Positions 23,839 to 35,200 of a DNA stretch of 64,000 nucleotides are shown one piece after another. Under the pieces are notes generated by a model. It was not told the origin of the DNA, made no database searches, and saw only the letters and a program-made list of their open reading frames with translations. This stretch comes from Hydractinia symbiolongicarpus. Lineage: Eukaryota > Cnidaria > Hydrozoa > Anthoathecata > Hydractiniidae. The position numbers and the translations under genes were made by a program. How positions within the stretch are numbered: the stretch's first letter is position 1; each line of letters starts with the position of its first letter. Location of the stretch: the NCBI RefSeq assembly GCF_029227915.1, contig NC_079881.1:7376001-7440000 (forward strand), written 5' to 3'.

Positions 23839-25935
23839 ATGAAAACGGTACCCAAAACTGTTATTTTTTTACTTATGATGTGCAATATAATTGAAGGGAA
23901 ATGCTTTGATAAACGCACCACTGAAGGTTTTTCTAACGTTCTGTCCTTATTGTCACTAACAAGAAAAGGAGATGGAAAAAACTACAATGCTACAGCTGTC
24001 CTTAATGGCTATTTTAGATCGGATGCATTTAAGTATTACTCAAAACATTGGTACTATGGAGAGATTGACATAGATATTTGTGGAGATCAGGAAACATTAC
24101 TACAAGTACTACTTGACGAAGTCCTGTTCAAAGCTAGTTCAAACCATAAAATCGAAGTCGTATACACGTATATGTCCTTTGAGCTAACTAAATTAACCGC
24201 TTCGATATTGTTAACGGAGAAGATACCCTTATTTGCACATACAGTGGAAAGCATGTATCCTGCAATCTTACTAACTCATCCATATAACTTGTTCAATTAC
24301 GATCTTGGATATGCTAGTTCACTTTCATTAAAGTCAAAGAACAGTATCAATCGGCTGTTCTTGTTTGTTTGCAATAGAACTCAAAACTGTTATGAACCGA
24401 ACCCTTCTGATCCCTATGTCAAAGAAATCGATAAGCATAAGCAGAGCAAGACAGTATGTTACAAAGAAAGATATGTCAATCTTTCGAATCCAGTTGATGT
24501 TAATGACACAATCAAACTTGTAAACCGGGAAAGAAAAAGTGTCATTTTGCAGTTGGCCGGTGATTACTTGTCGTTGCATCGAGGCTGGGAATTATTTAAC
24601 GTAACTGGCAATAAAATTGCATACATTGCAAGTTTAAAGGACGATGCTGACAAGTATTGTAAAATTGCTCACAAAACGTACCCAAACTTTTACAAATTAA
24701 CGAACTGTACAGAATACAAAGATAATATGGATTTCTATTATTCCTATCATTTTATCCATTATATAAATGATTTGTTTTGGTGTCTGTACTGGAATTCCCC
24801 ATTACATTGTGTTAATAAATACCACAAAACTAAAATAAATGACATTGGAAATGAAACTTGTCCTATTCCTATATGTACACAAGGCAAAGAAATTTATTAT
24901 GGGCCATATACTATAGCAGGATGGAAATATAGTTTTGGATGGCATTGCCGGAAATGTTTAGGTAACAGTGTTAAGGCAACATCCGGAAATCACTCATGTA
25001 AAAAGTGTTCATCGTTAATGAAATCAAATAAATTTCACACAAGGTGCCATGACCCATACACAGACTATTACATACGATATAATTCGAATGAAGGACTGGT
25101 TATTCTATCTTTTACGTTGTTATTGGTTTTTATAATAATGTTTTTTCAGTGTTTATTGTTGATAAACAGAAAAACACCAATTGTTTTGGCTTGCGATCTG
25201 CGGTTAACAAGCTTGCAGTTGCTATCTCAGCTTGTGCTTTTAACGTTATTACCTGTGTTGTTTATTGGCAAAACAGGTAACATTAGTTGTATGTCAAGAC
25301 CAATAGTAATTGGTTTATTCTTAAATCTCTGGACAGCTCTATCGTTAACAAAGACGCAGAAATTTTTGCTAATCTTTCAAGCGTCTGTTAAATTTACCCA
25401 CAAAGAAGTGCTTATCACCAAGGCATCAGAAATCTTTGGAATATTTGGATTGTTAGCAATATCTGGAGGGTTAGTCATCGTCTCAAATTACGTCGATAAG
25501 GCAGAAGCCCATGTAACGACATTGGCAGCAAACTTTATGCGCGAATATACTTGCAACACGAATTGGCACATCCTACTACAATTTGCATACATGGCAGTAT
25601 TGCAAATTGTATGTGGTATACAAGCATATAGAGCTAGGAAACTTCCAGAAAGTTTTAAAGAGACTGCATTTTTAACATTGGCATCGTTTGTATCAACATT
25701 AATAATTGCAGTTTTATCTCTTATTTACTTCAGTCAACCTTCACCGTTTTGGCAATCATATACAATAGTTTTGGTGACACTGTTAATTTTACTAGTCAAT
25801 GTTGTTTGCCTATATGGATACAAAGCATTTTTGATCTTACTCCGACCAGATATGAATGTGAAGTCTGTTGTAATAAATCAGATTCGAATGAAAATGACAA
25901 AAAGATCCGAAGAACTTTTTATCGTCTTAAAATAA
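23839..25935 (+). CDS. class C G-protein-coupled receptor (intronless, orphan)
   Basis: A single uninterrupted ORF of 698 residues. I chose the ATG at 23839 because it opens a signal peptide (MKTVPKTVIFLLMMCN) cut near GKC; an in-frame ATG at 23755 gives 726. Residues ~25-340 form an extracellular domain with several N-glycosylation sites, shorter than the usual Venus-flytrap of this class. Residues ~340-407 are a cysteine-rich NCD3G-type linker (WHCRKC, HSCKKC). Seven membrane segments follow (about 420-443, 457-477, 490-512, 530-552, 577-597, 612-635, 640-664). Hallmarks: ALSLTKTQKFLLIF after TM3, YRARKLPESFKET before TM6 and LLRPDMN after TM7, all class C (mGluR/CaSR/V2R-like) signatures. 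A cysteine pair before TM3 (NISC) and in loop 2 (YTCNTNW) forms the conserved disulfide. Ligand unknown; the absence of introns suggests retro-origin. Confidence 0.93.
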   Translation: MKTVPKTVIFLLMMCNIIEGKCFDKRTTEGFSNVLSLLSLTRKGDGKNYNATAVLNGYFRSDAFKYYSKHWYYGEIDIDICGDQETLLQVLLDEVLFKASSNHKIEVVYTYMSFELTKLTASILLTEKIPLFAHTVESMYPAILLTHPYNLFNYDLGYASSLSLKSKNSINRLFLFVCNRTQNCYEPNPSDPYVKEIDKHKQSKTVCYKERYVNLSNPVDVNDTIKLVNRERKSVILQLAGDYLSLHRGWELFNVTGNKIAYIASLKDDADKYCKIAHKTYPNFYKLTNCTEYKDNMDFYYSYHFIHYINDLFWCLYWNSPLHCVNKYHKTKINDIGNETCPIPICTQGKEIYYGPYTIAGWKYSFGWHCRKCLGNSVKATSGNHSCKKCSSLMKSNKFHTRCHDPYTDYYIRYNSNEGLVILSFTLLLVFIIMFFQCLLLINRKTPIVLACDLRLTSLQLLSQLVLLTLLPVLFIGKTGNISCMSRPIVIGLFLNLWTALSLTKTQKFLLIFQASVKFTHKEVLITKASEIFGIFGLLAISGGLVIVSNYVDKAEAHVTTLAANFMREYTCNTNWHILLQFAYMAVLQIVCGIQAYRARKLPESFKETAFLTLASFVSTLIIAVLSLIYFSQPSPFWQSYTIVLVTLLILLVNVVCLYGYKAFLILLRPDMNVKSVVINQIRMKMTKRSEELFIVLK

Positions 25936-27004
25936 TCAAAAATAAAAAAATTGTCAGACCCATTTCTCAATTATTAGTGTTGTTGTTAAGGAAAAAAGAG
26001 AAGAACCTATAAAATAGCTTCTTTCTTTTATTTCAGTTTTCTCAGTACACGAAGCGCGTATCTTAAGTCCAAAAATATTCGTGAATTTCACAAATTCTGG
26101 CCAAATTTGTAAAAGGTTTATGTACATTGATTTGTGCGTGGTTGTGGTCGTGAAAAATTCGGCGCTGAAACCTTAAAAATTTAAAGTTCAATTTGTGATG
26201 ATCCGCGAAAGTTAATGCTGCAGAATTTTAAGGAAAAATTTGCTAAAGATTCTGTCCACAAGGATTTCTGCAGGTAAAGCAGTTTCTAAGACACAACTAC
26301 GCATTTATTTGTTACTGTTAAGGTGATTTCCATACTTAGACATATGTGGAGCATGCAAACTACATGATGTATAAATGCAAAATGTTGTTATATTAAAAAG
26401 TGGGATTATCCCTTGTCTGCATATAGTTTCTCCCGCACTTCGTAATTTTTAACCGAATGAACCTAGTTAGAAAGAGAATAAAAATGCAACTAAATCCTAT
26501 TTTCAAGTATTTCTAATCTTTCAATGCCTATGTATGAAGAGGATAAAAGCAATTAAATGACATCACATGCGGAATAAAAATAGATGCGTCACAATATTGT
26601 TTTCTACATAACTATTATGGCGACAGATTTGATGGGCGTGAATAGTTAATTTTATCCTCATATTTAGAATTAATTTATTGAACTTAAAAGGGACGATATA
26701 CGGAAACCTTCAAAGAATACACGTCATAATTTTCTGAAAGAAACTATAATTAAACCATAGCCATGTTTGCGATATAAGCAAATGATAACTAATAATTAAT
26801 TATCTAAAAATGTCGCAATAAGCACATAATCGCGTATTTACATTTTAACCTAAAAATCAAAACTGTTAGGAAAAACGGAAAGTAGTTAGACTGAACATTT
26901 ATTTCTTTTTAGCCGCAACGTCTTTGAAAACTTAGCTACAGCCGTTGGATAATGCAGTCACTACAACTGGGCTAAATTTGAAATTAGATAGTTTGTTTTA
27001 GATG
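25936..27004. other. downstream of GPCR; nothing recognised
   Basis: AT-rich sequence with no supported exon. Contains short CGTGAATTTCACAAATTC-like stretches of the kind found in decayed repeats (about 26080-26270). Confidence 0.4.
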
Positions 27005-27007
27005 TTA

Positions 27008-27307
27008 AGGGGGACTTCACGAAGCGAATTGAACGGCGAATTCGACGGCGAATTCGATGGCGAATTCGCTTTTTAATTTTCACGACAAAAATTAATTAGG
27101 CGCTAAAGTCATTGTTTACATTAGTTAACCGCGTTCTGATTGGTCAAAAACTAGCAGCGAAAATTTAGCCGCGAAAAAGTAGGAACTGTTTTTACTTTTT
27201 AGCGAAGCGAATATTTCGATGCAAAATCAAAATAAACAAAACTGTGCATGCTCAGATACAATTCGCCGTCGAATTCGCCGTTCAATTCGCTTCGTGAAAA
27301 TCCCCCT
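27008..27307. mobile_element. Harbinger-like MITE with ~47-bp terminal inverted repeats and TTA target duplication
   Basis: Flanked by TTA at 27005-27007 and 27308-27310. The left end AGGGGGACTTCACGAAGCGA and the right end TTCGCTTCGTGAAAATCCCC are inverted repeats that extend through GAATTGAACGGCGAATTCG on both sides. Each repeat itself contains GGCGAATTCGA units (three on the left, two on the right). Three-base TTA/TAA target duplications with G-rich ends are typical of PIF/Harbinger MITEs. No ORF. Confidence 0.85.
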
Positions 27308-27837
27308 TTAGGAGACTTTCTAAGAGCTTTTATTGTCTTACCTTACTTCGAAAGATTCGATTGTAACTATTCGATTGTATGAAGAAACTAATCATAAGCG
27401 TGTCAGTGCTTTTTTACATGTTCTGAATAATTAACTGAATTTTAGAAATTCATAATGTTTCAAAACGTTATTAGACCATACATGGCAGAATCACGCAAGA
27501 TTTAAAACCTAACAGCATAGAGACGTAGATATATAAGTACCCGTTCGTAGTGTAATAACCAAGAAAAATATAGACTTGTGAGAATGTTATATCAAACTTT
27601 AACTAGCTGTTATATTGCTAAGAAAATATACCGTCTGTTTAATCACAGAACAATTGTACGTGAAACGCTATCTGTTCAAATTTTAAATGCATCGCTAAGT
27701 TCTTGAACGTCATTCGCGCTATCTGACATAGTAATTTAATTTTTTGCGTATTAATGCTCTGTTATAGGGTTCTTAATGATTCATGCCTTTTTAAGCACGA
27801 AAAAGATTAGATAAAAAAACATAAGGAAAATGTATGG

Positions 27838-28140
27838 GAAATATTTCCTCGGTTAACGGGGAAATATTTCCGCATGATATAATTTTTACTTTCTGTTCAT
27901 ATCGCATTGGCGAGAAAACATTTCCTCGGGTAAGAAAATACCATGTGATAAGTTTCTATTATTTATTGTGATAAGAATCTATTGTTTATTTTTAAAAATT
28001 ATGCATAATGGACATAAATTCATCTCGCCTACTGAGAAAACTTCTGTTCGCATGGTAAAATGCATTACCCGCTTACAGAGATCTCGATCATGCGATATCT
28101 CGGTAAATGTTTATTCTCATATAAACGCATCTTATATTTG
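27838..28140. repeat. dispersed repeat family R3, copy 1
   Basis: Shares with 30877-31300 the colinear blocks GGTTAACGGGGAAATATT, CGCATGATATAATTTTTACT, GTGATAAGTTTCTATT, ATGCATTACCC and CGATATCTCGGTA. The start GGAAATATTTCC recurs as an inverted pair around CTCGGTTAACGG, so a palindromic end is likely. Non-coding. Confidence 0.75.
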
Positions 28141-28186
28141 TTAACAGTTTGTTAACAACCAGAAATTTTCCACCACTAATATAAGC

Positions 28187-28495
28187 ATAAACAACATACA
28201 TATGCGCAATGCATGGTACGTTAAGTGACATTATTATAAAGATGAACAACATATTTATGCGCAGTGCATGGAACGTTAAGTGACATTATTATAAAGATGA
28301 ACAACATATTTATGCGCAATGCATGGTACGTTAAGTGACATTGTTATAAAGATGAACAACATATTTATGCGCAGTGCATGGATACGTTAAGTGACATTAT
28401 TATAAAGATGAACAACATATTTATGCGCAGTGCATAGATACGTTAAGTGACATTATTATAAAGATGAACAACATATTTATGCGCAGTGCATGAAT
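28187..28495 (+). repeat. 55-bp minisatellite, ~5.5 copies
   Basis: Direct tandem repeats with unit start ATAAAGATGAACAACATATT and internal TATGCGCAGTGCATGG and ACGTTAAGTGACATTATT. Units vary by a few substitutions and a one-base indel (GGAACG/GGATACG). There are no spacers, so this is not a CRISPR array. Confidence 0.9.
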
Positions 28496-29104
28496 ATATT
28501 GTTTGACATAAGCATAAGTATAAGGAGTTCCCGCCTGTAACAGAAATATAAAATTTAGCAAGAGAACACTTTAAGATTTTGGCTGCAACTGTAAAGAGCA
28601 GCCTGCTTGGTCAGCTAGCCAGCTCATCCTGTCCACTAAATTTATGCTGTCCTGTAAATGTTTTTATTCAGTTGATGCACTTGTTATCTAAGTCAACAAC
28701 AGTTATCTTTGACAAACTAATTTTGCTTCTTGCAGCTTGAACTGTTGCTAGCTAGAGCTAATTACGTCTGGTTAAAGAGTGCACATATCAAAATACAGTT
28801 AGCCGTAGAAAGGTCTTCAGATAGTGTTACCTCTGTTAAATATAACTAGAGGGGTGCGCGATTCATAAATTAAGTTCAACTCTATTGTTTAATAATACAG
28901 TATTAGGTATTCTATGCAGTTCAACAACATTCTTGATTAACCGGTGATACTTTTGCAGGTTTTATTTTATTGTGTTTGTATTTAAACTCAAGAATTATTT
29001 TAGAACTTCCATGAAAAACCATCCCGCATAATAAGAGTTCTCGTTGATTGTGTGAGATAAACAAGAAACTACCGTTAGCATGCGTTATATACATGTTTAG
29101 TTTT

Positions 29105-29184
29105 AAATATAGCTACACACAACGAAATATAACTACACACAGCTAAATATAGCTACACAAAACGAAATATAGCTACACACAACG
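29105..29184 (+). repeat. 20-bp tandem repeat, 4 copies
   Basis: Four exact-length units of AAATATAGCTACACACAACG with one to three substitutions each. Confidence 0.9.
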
Positions 29185-29631
29185 ACTGTTTCTCCTTTCA
29201 TTCGTGTGATACTCTTTCACTGTGAGGATGTGTAGTTTGGAAAGTATGGTCCTGTAATACAGCATTTCGTAACGTCTTCCAAGAATATCGTATGTGAAAA
29301 TAAACAATTAAACTTCTCTTGTTTGTAGAACCAGTGTGGTTTCTCTTTCCCCAACAACAAACTACAGCAAGATTTAGGCATTTGTAAAAATCACTTAAAA
29401 AAAATGAAACAATAAACTAAAGGAAGCGCAACTCTAGATGTTACATGTGTTTAATAGAACATGGACGGTTATTGAACTTTTTCTTAAACTTTACGAAATT
29501 CTTTGAGATTGATGCTGCAAAGCATTTCAATTAAAACATATGTAATTCTCCATGACAGGAAACATCAAGGTGCTCGTAGAGCTGCTATCCCAGAATATCT
29601 TTGTGTTTGAGTAATTTATCTAAGATCTCAG

Positions 29632-30366
29632 CACCTCGTCGGAGGTGTACGAAAAGATATTCTTGATCTAGCAATCACACCAAAAGATGTAAGTGTGGTT
29701 CACATCTGTAAAGTAGACGTTGAAAGAAATAAGGTAAGTATGCACATTGGGCCGGTGAACCCAAAGCAGAACATGAAGCAAGCCGTTTCCACCTGCACAT
29801 TTTATGAAATAGAAGAGAGGAGAACAAAAAATAAATTATGTTAATATTTACTTTTATCCTATCAGAACACAATGCGCTTCGAAGGAAATAGATAAAGGTC
29901 ACAAAAATGTGAAAAATAAAGACTTTTTAACCAATGACAAAATTCTAGTATTTATCGCATTTCTAATTAATTTGTTTAGTATCTATCCTTTTTTCAGACT
30001 GGTTTTTCAAGTTACATGAGCTCAACTGCATATATGTATATTGCACGCCCTGAGTTCTAACATATGTTTGATGTAATTACTTCTGTTTTATTAAAAAAGA
30101 TGTATATCTGTGTCTAAATTTGCATTATCTAGTTTGTTGAGATTTTAAAATGCATTTTTGGGTTTTGCATTGCTAAATCAACAATTAGTTACTTAATGAT
30201 TAAAACATGTTTAGCTACACCGTCCCTAAGTTTTTGCCGTATTTTAGTAAAACAACTCCCTCCCTTCCTTGCATACTTTGCGTTTCAGGTGTACACTTAC
30301 AATGTCATGAAGCAAGTAAGAGCACGAATGAAGCAACAGATAAAACGAAATGTCAGGAAAAATTGA
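29632..30366 (+). CDS. candidate two-exon 3' end of an unidentified gene
   Basis: Exon 29632-29733 follows ATCTCAG and reads HLVGGVRKDILDLAITPK.. to ..VDVERNK before a good donor (AAG|GTAAGTATG). Exon 30289-30366 follows a long pyrimidine tract and TTTCAG and reads VYTYNVMKQ then a very basic tail (ARMKQQIKRNVRKN) and TGA. Both are phase 0, so the junction keeps frame. No start exon was found upstream: the ATG at 29550 runs into a stop. I do not recognise the family; chance agreement of two exons is possible. Confidence 0.3.
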
Positions 30367-30876
30367 TGTTCACGTTTTAACACATGTGTACCTCATTTGC
30401 TTCATAAGTGTTCACACAGTACTTTCGTCTGTTTCCGCTTCTGTTTCATAAAGGTAAATCAGACATTAAGTTGAAACGACGCAAAGACTAGTTTGACAGG
30501 CAGAAAATAAAATAAATGTTTCCCACTATCTGTCCATATCTTGAAAATTTAGCTTTTAGCACATGTTCATTTTTTTTGCAAAGAACAGCAACAAATGGAA
30601 GACGCATGACCAATTGGAAATACTAGACACCACTTATACATTTAGCCAGCAAAATTTTAACCAGTTATTTCAATCACTCGGATGTTTTTATTGTTAAAGA
30701 GATTAGGTATACTTTTAGGCTAGTGAATCCCTTATCAGTCCAGTGGTTTGAGAATCTCAAGCAGATGTCATTTGACGTATTTTAATTCTTTACTTACGTT
30801 GTAAAATTTGATATGATTTGTCCTTGTTAGAAAGTGATGATAACTTTCCGCGTCTTTTCTCGCGTATATCAAAACT

Positions 30877-31300
30877 TCTACTCGGTTAACGGGGAAATAT
30901 TTTCGCATGATATAATTTTTACTTTCTGTTCATACGGCATAGGCGAGAAAACGTCTCGGGTGAGAAAATACTATGTGATAAGTTTCTATTTTTTTATTGT
31001 GATACGAGTCTATTGTTTATTTTATGAAAATTATGCCGAATCGACATAAATTTATCTTGCCTACCAAGTAAACTTCTGTTCATATATAAAAATGCATTAC
31101 CCACTTAACGAGACCTCGATCATGCGCACCCGATATCTCGGTAGGCGGGTAAATGTTTTTTCTTATAAAAAAAAACTAAATTTTGTGCTAAAACTAAATT
31201 TTGTTAAGACTTTGTTAACTGCCTAGGATCTCGACTCGATATCATGCTGAAACATTTACCCGGTTCCCGGGAAATATTTCCAATATGGACAACCCCTAAG
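30877..31300. repeat. dispersed repeat family R3, copy 2
   Basis: Colinear with 27838-28140, longer at the right, ending CCCGGGAAATATTTCC at about 31270-31283, which mirrors the GGAAATATTTCC at the left end of copy 1. A third, partial copy lies at 31555-31690 (CTTTTACTTTCTGTGCATAT, TCAATCGACATAAATC). Confidence 0.7.
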
Positions 31301-32118
31301 TTTTTATCCAATTAGGCCTTACACATCATAATTAGTTTTTCCTAATTACAAGCGATGATTATATGACATCATTAATTTGATTGGGGCAAATACAAAATAG
31401 TTTCCTAATGACATTCTGCAAGATTTAAATAAAATTTAATACTTCCTTTATTTTATTTTTACTTTTTTCTTGTGTGTATTTTTGCCAATGCGCTATTTTT
31501 GATAAGTTACAAAGTTTTAGAGTTTTCTTTGTTGAAAAAAATTCGTAGGCAAATGCTGCAATGTAACTTTTACTTTCTGTGCATATATAATTGACGAGAA
31601 AAATATTCGTGAGAAAAGAACAATCCCAAGATAAAAAATTGTTTCATTGTTTCAAACGTTATGTTCAATCGACATAAATCTACACTAATTTTTTATACAG
31701 CTAGGTTATTTACAGTGAGGGATAATCTGTGGACCGTAATAGTCAAGACACAGGCTAACGACTATTCTCTTTCTATAAAATAAGCCATATTTCGTCTCTG
31801 TCATATTTTCGTCGAAAATTGCACAACGCTTCCGTGAATTTAGAGATGGAATGACATGTTTTAAAGTAGCTACGAGTTGGAATTTTAAAGCTCTTAATTT
31901 TTTTTTATTAGTAAATCTCTCTTCAATGATATCCCCGTCAAAACATGACTTACACTTATATTCCGAAAAAACAAATAGCTGAGATTTTCCTTTATGGTAA
32001 GGAAGGCATAAACATTTCCTTTCTGTATGTTGTAAAAGGAAGGAAAAACATAATATTTTGTTCCACTTTCTGCTTTTGAAATTTCCTCAACACACAGAAA
32101 CTCAATTTCCAATGCTTG
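31301..32118. other. start of duplicated block A; third R3 fragment, no gene
   Basis: The stretch around 31665-31730 (CAATCGACATAAATC .. GGGATAATCTG) is matched in inverse orientation near 55390-55440, just upstream of block C, so it marks the upstream limit of the duplicated block. No coding exon. The ORF at 31894-32112 (minus) is not supported. Confidence 0.45.
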
Positions 32119-32126
32119 TATAAATT
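32119..32126 (+). promoter_or_regulatory. TATA box of secreted-protein gene A
   Basis: TATAAATT, 103 bases before the ATG, preceded by CAATGCTTG as in copy B. Conserved in all family members. Confidence 0.6.
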
Positions 32127-32221
32127 GGTGAGCGCTGTATTCAAATTACAATCATCTACTAATAAGAACCACAGAGAGACCTAATACCAAATCAATAATC
32201 AAGAAAAAAGAAGACAGCAAA

Positions 32222-35200
32222 ATGAAGACACTACTTATTATTGCTATAACTATGACATTCTTTGTAAAGGTAAACGTATTATGCACACACTTTATGGATT
32301 AACTTATACGTGACTTTTGACAATGTATTTCAATTGCTAAGTAATGTCCTTTACAGAAAATGTACTATCTCCTGCTTTGAAAAAGATCGAACAGTTTGGA
32401 AAATAACATCTACCCCTAAATTCATTAGCAATTATTTTGTTCATGTTAAATTCTCAGATAATACCCCAAGAAGGACTAATTTTTGGGCTTAATAACAGTA
32501 AAGTTTTCCAAAACTAAGTATAAACTATCATTCTAGAGAAAGTAAATCGTTTGAGTCTACTTTACCCTTAAAAATCTCTTCTTCTAAACAATAAATTGTT
32601 GCTTGAGTGGAATTTAATTTTTACTTAGAAAAGTACCATATGAAATCTTTATTTCATAATACATGGGTTGCAGAGCTGAGGAAACTTGTCTAGCAACCTC
32701 AAAGATAGATAATTATTGCTAGATAATGATTTCTTTAGGGAAAGTATATTTAAGTATAAAAAAAGCTGTTTTAGGCTGGGTTTTTTAAGTCAAAAGCTTT
32801 TTTCATTGCTCTACCATGTTGGGTCACCTTTTCTTTACTTTCGAAATCTTAGCCCGCCAGGTTAAATCCCGCGAAAATCTTCCTCGTGTTAGCAGATTGT
32901 GGTGTAGATGTACTGGTTTCGACTATTTCATTAAACAATCCATGCATTGCTAAAGATGTGCTATAATCCTGTGTGTATAGATAGATTTTTAAGACTGTTA
33001 CGGTTACGATCTTTTATCACCTTTTTATTGATGTCAACAAACATAAAACTTTTACATTTTGTTACTAGTTATACGCAGGATGTGCTATCTTCGTTATCGT
33101 TTTGAAAAGGTTATATCTCAAAATATCGTGACCTTTTGACACTCTAGATAAGTTTTTCTAAAAGTTGGTTGAATTTTCTACATGATCAAATGATTTTAAA
33201 TCCGTCCAAATTAATTGATAACTGATGAATTCCTTGTTTTTCTTGCCGCGAAAGGATCAACGAATACAACCGTTGAAAAAATTATGTCACTTATATTTAT
33301 TGTCACACAAAGACTCAAAACACATTTTAAGTCAAAAAAAATCATTGGTTAAGTTTTTAAATTTTATTATTTGTTAACAATACAAAAAAATAACCAAAAA
33401 CAAATAAAAAAGTAACTGCTTTAAACAGAACATTCAAAAATTAGTCAATCACAAGGCTTTATTTAATGAGCAAAACATTCAAAATAGGGGATGCATCCCA
33501 CTATTAATGTAGCTAATATAACTTTATATGCAAAATATATTTATGATAAAAGAAAATTAAGATATAGATCGCTAGCTCTAAAGTTTTCTTGTTGGGCAGC
33601 CAGCTAACTATACACTCATTAACTGTTTTCAACTAATTTTGGAAGTTACCTGTTAATAGAGAAATCTGTGCAGCATGTAAAGTTAGTTTACTTGTGAGTA
33701 AAGCGATGTTTTATGGATAAGTTAGCTTTAATTTCCTTCTTGAAAACAAGGCTAGTATACCACGTGGTTGCCCACTTGCGCCTACTATTTCAATTTCTCT
33801 AATGGAGGAATTCATAGAAAATTCCCATGTACTTGTTGTTGTGATGGTAACACATGTTATTTTGTCAAGACATTTTTTAACATTCCCTGGAAACACAGCT
33901 GTGTCGTTCTTTTCTTAGCCCTATGTGTCTGTAAGAGGCAAAGTGGATATGCTCATTTTCCTTTGATGTTACCGAAATTTTCTTTGAAGTAACCAAAAAA
34001 TGCATGTCTAATGTGTTAAATTTTACCTCATTAAACTATATTTCATTAACCATTCTTCAAAAGCACGTGATTACATACATTTTCTTGACCAGCGCTTTAA
34101 CCCCTACACAATAGAGACAATGTAAAAACAAGGTTCTAAATTTTTTTGCAGTTCGGTTGCTGACGTGATCAAAATTCAAATTACGCTTTTATTCATTTTA
34201 TACAGCCTTAGTGGGTATTTTCACGGGTTTTATCGACTAGTATCATAATAATGCAATATTAACAGTACGTGATAAAGCAAAAAGTTGAAAACATTAAAAA
34301 CATTAAAACATATAATAAGCATCACGCAAATTTTATTTGGAAAAATGACGCTGTTTTTACTTCCGCAGTTAGACACACACCTAGATATCGACAACCGCAA
34401 GCGTAATAATAAAAAAGTTGTCTATGCTAACACCATGTGACAAAAACCATGATGTAAGAAGAACATTATACATATGTGTTTTAGATTATAAATTTAAATT
34501 ACAAATGTATAACACGCTATTATAGCTGATGCATGTGAGAAACAGAAAACTCGATTGAAACTTTTATTGTTCGACAAAGAATGCCAAGTTCATAATATGT
34601 GACCCAGCACTAAACCTTGTAGTAAACAAGATTTTATAAAAAGACAAAGTATCGTAGTTCAGTAAGAGCATTTATTGCTGCAAGAAAATGCTTCGGTTAT
34701 TAAAGAAAATAAAAGTTTTGTTACACTTATCCATTATGGTTTCATTTTTAGAAGAGGCAGGAAAAAATATAACAGGTTTTCAGAGTTTGAAGTAGTGTTT
34801 CACTGGTAGAAATATAACAAAACCTTAGTGGTAAATGTAACGCAATAATTTCGTGAGGAAAACATATTATTTTTAGAATTCATCAAATAAACCAATAATC
34901 TCTCCCAACGACGAGAAAAATTTGGGAGGTGTGACTGCCTCTCCACCAGAAAAGGTTTGTAATTGTACACATGTGTGCTGATATTAATCAAAAAAATGGC
35001 AATCGGTAAAATATGACCTTAAAATGTTTAAGCTTAATAATGTTTGCTTGAAAGAAGTCTTTCAAAATGACTCAAACAAACATTGAGTTCGCATGAGATA
35101 GTACAATAGTTTCGTGAAATATGCAACTATTTTTAATTTTAGTCATTAGAAACAAGACGAAATTCAATAACCCCTCCTCCCTCAACGAAAAAAGAAGTTG

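Noticed and set aside
28187-28495. Regular repeats resembling a CRISPR array
   Set aside because: Units are contiguous without unique spacers, and the context is an animal genome; it is a minisatellite.
34752-34805. Extra exon in gene A with good splice borders
   Set aside because: The phase-0 reading contains a stop, copy C differs by one base in length, and copy B lacks it; kept only as a possible relic.
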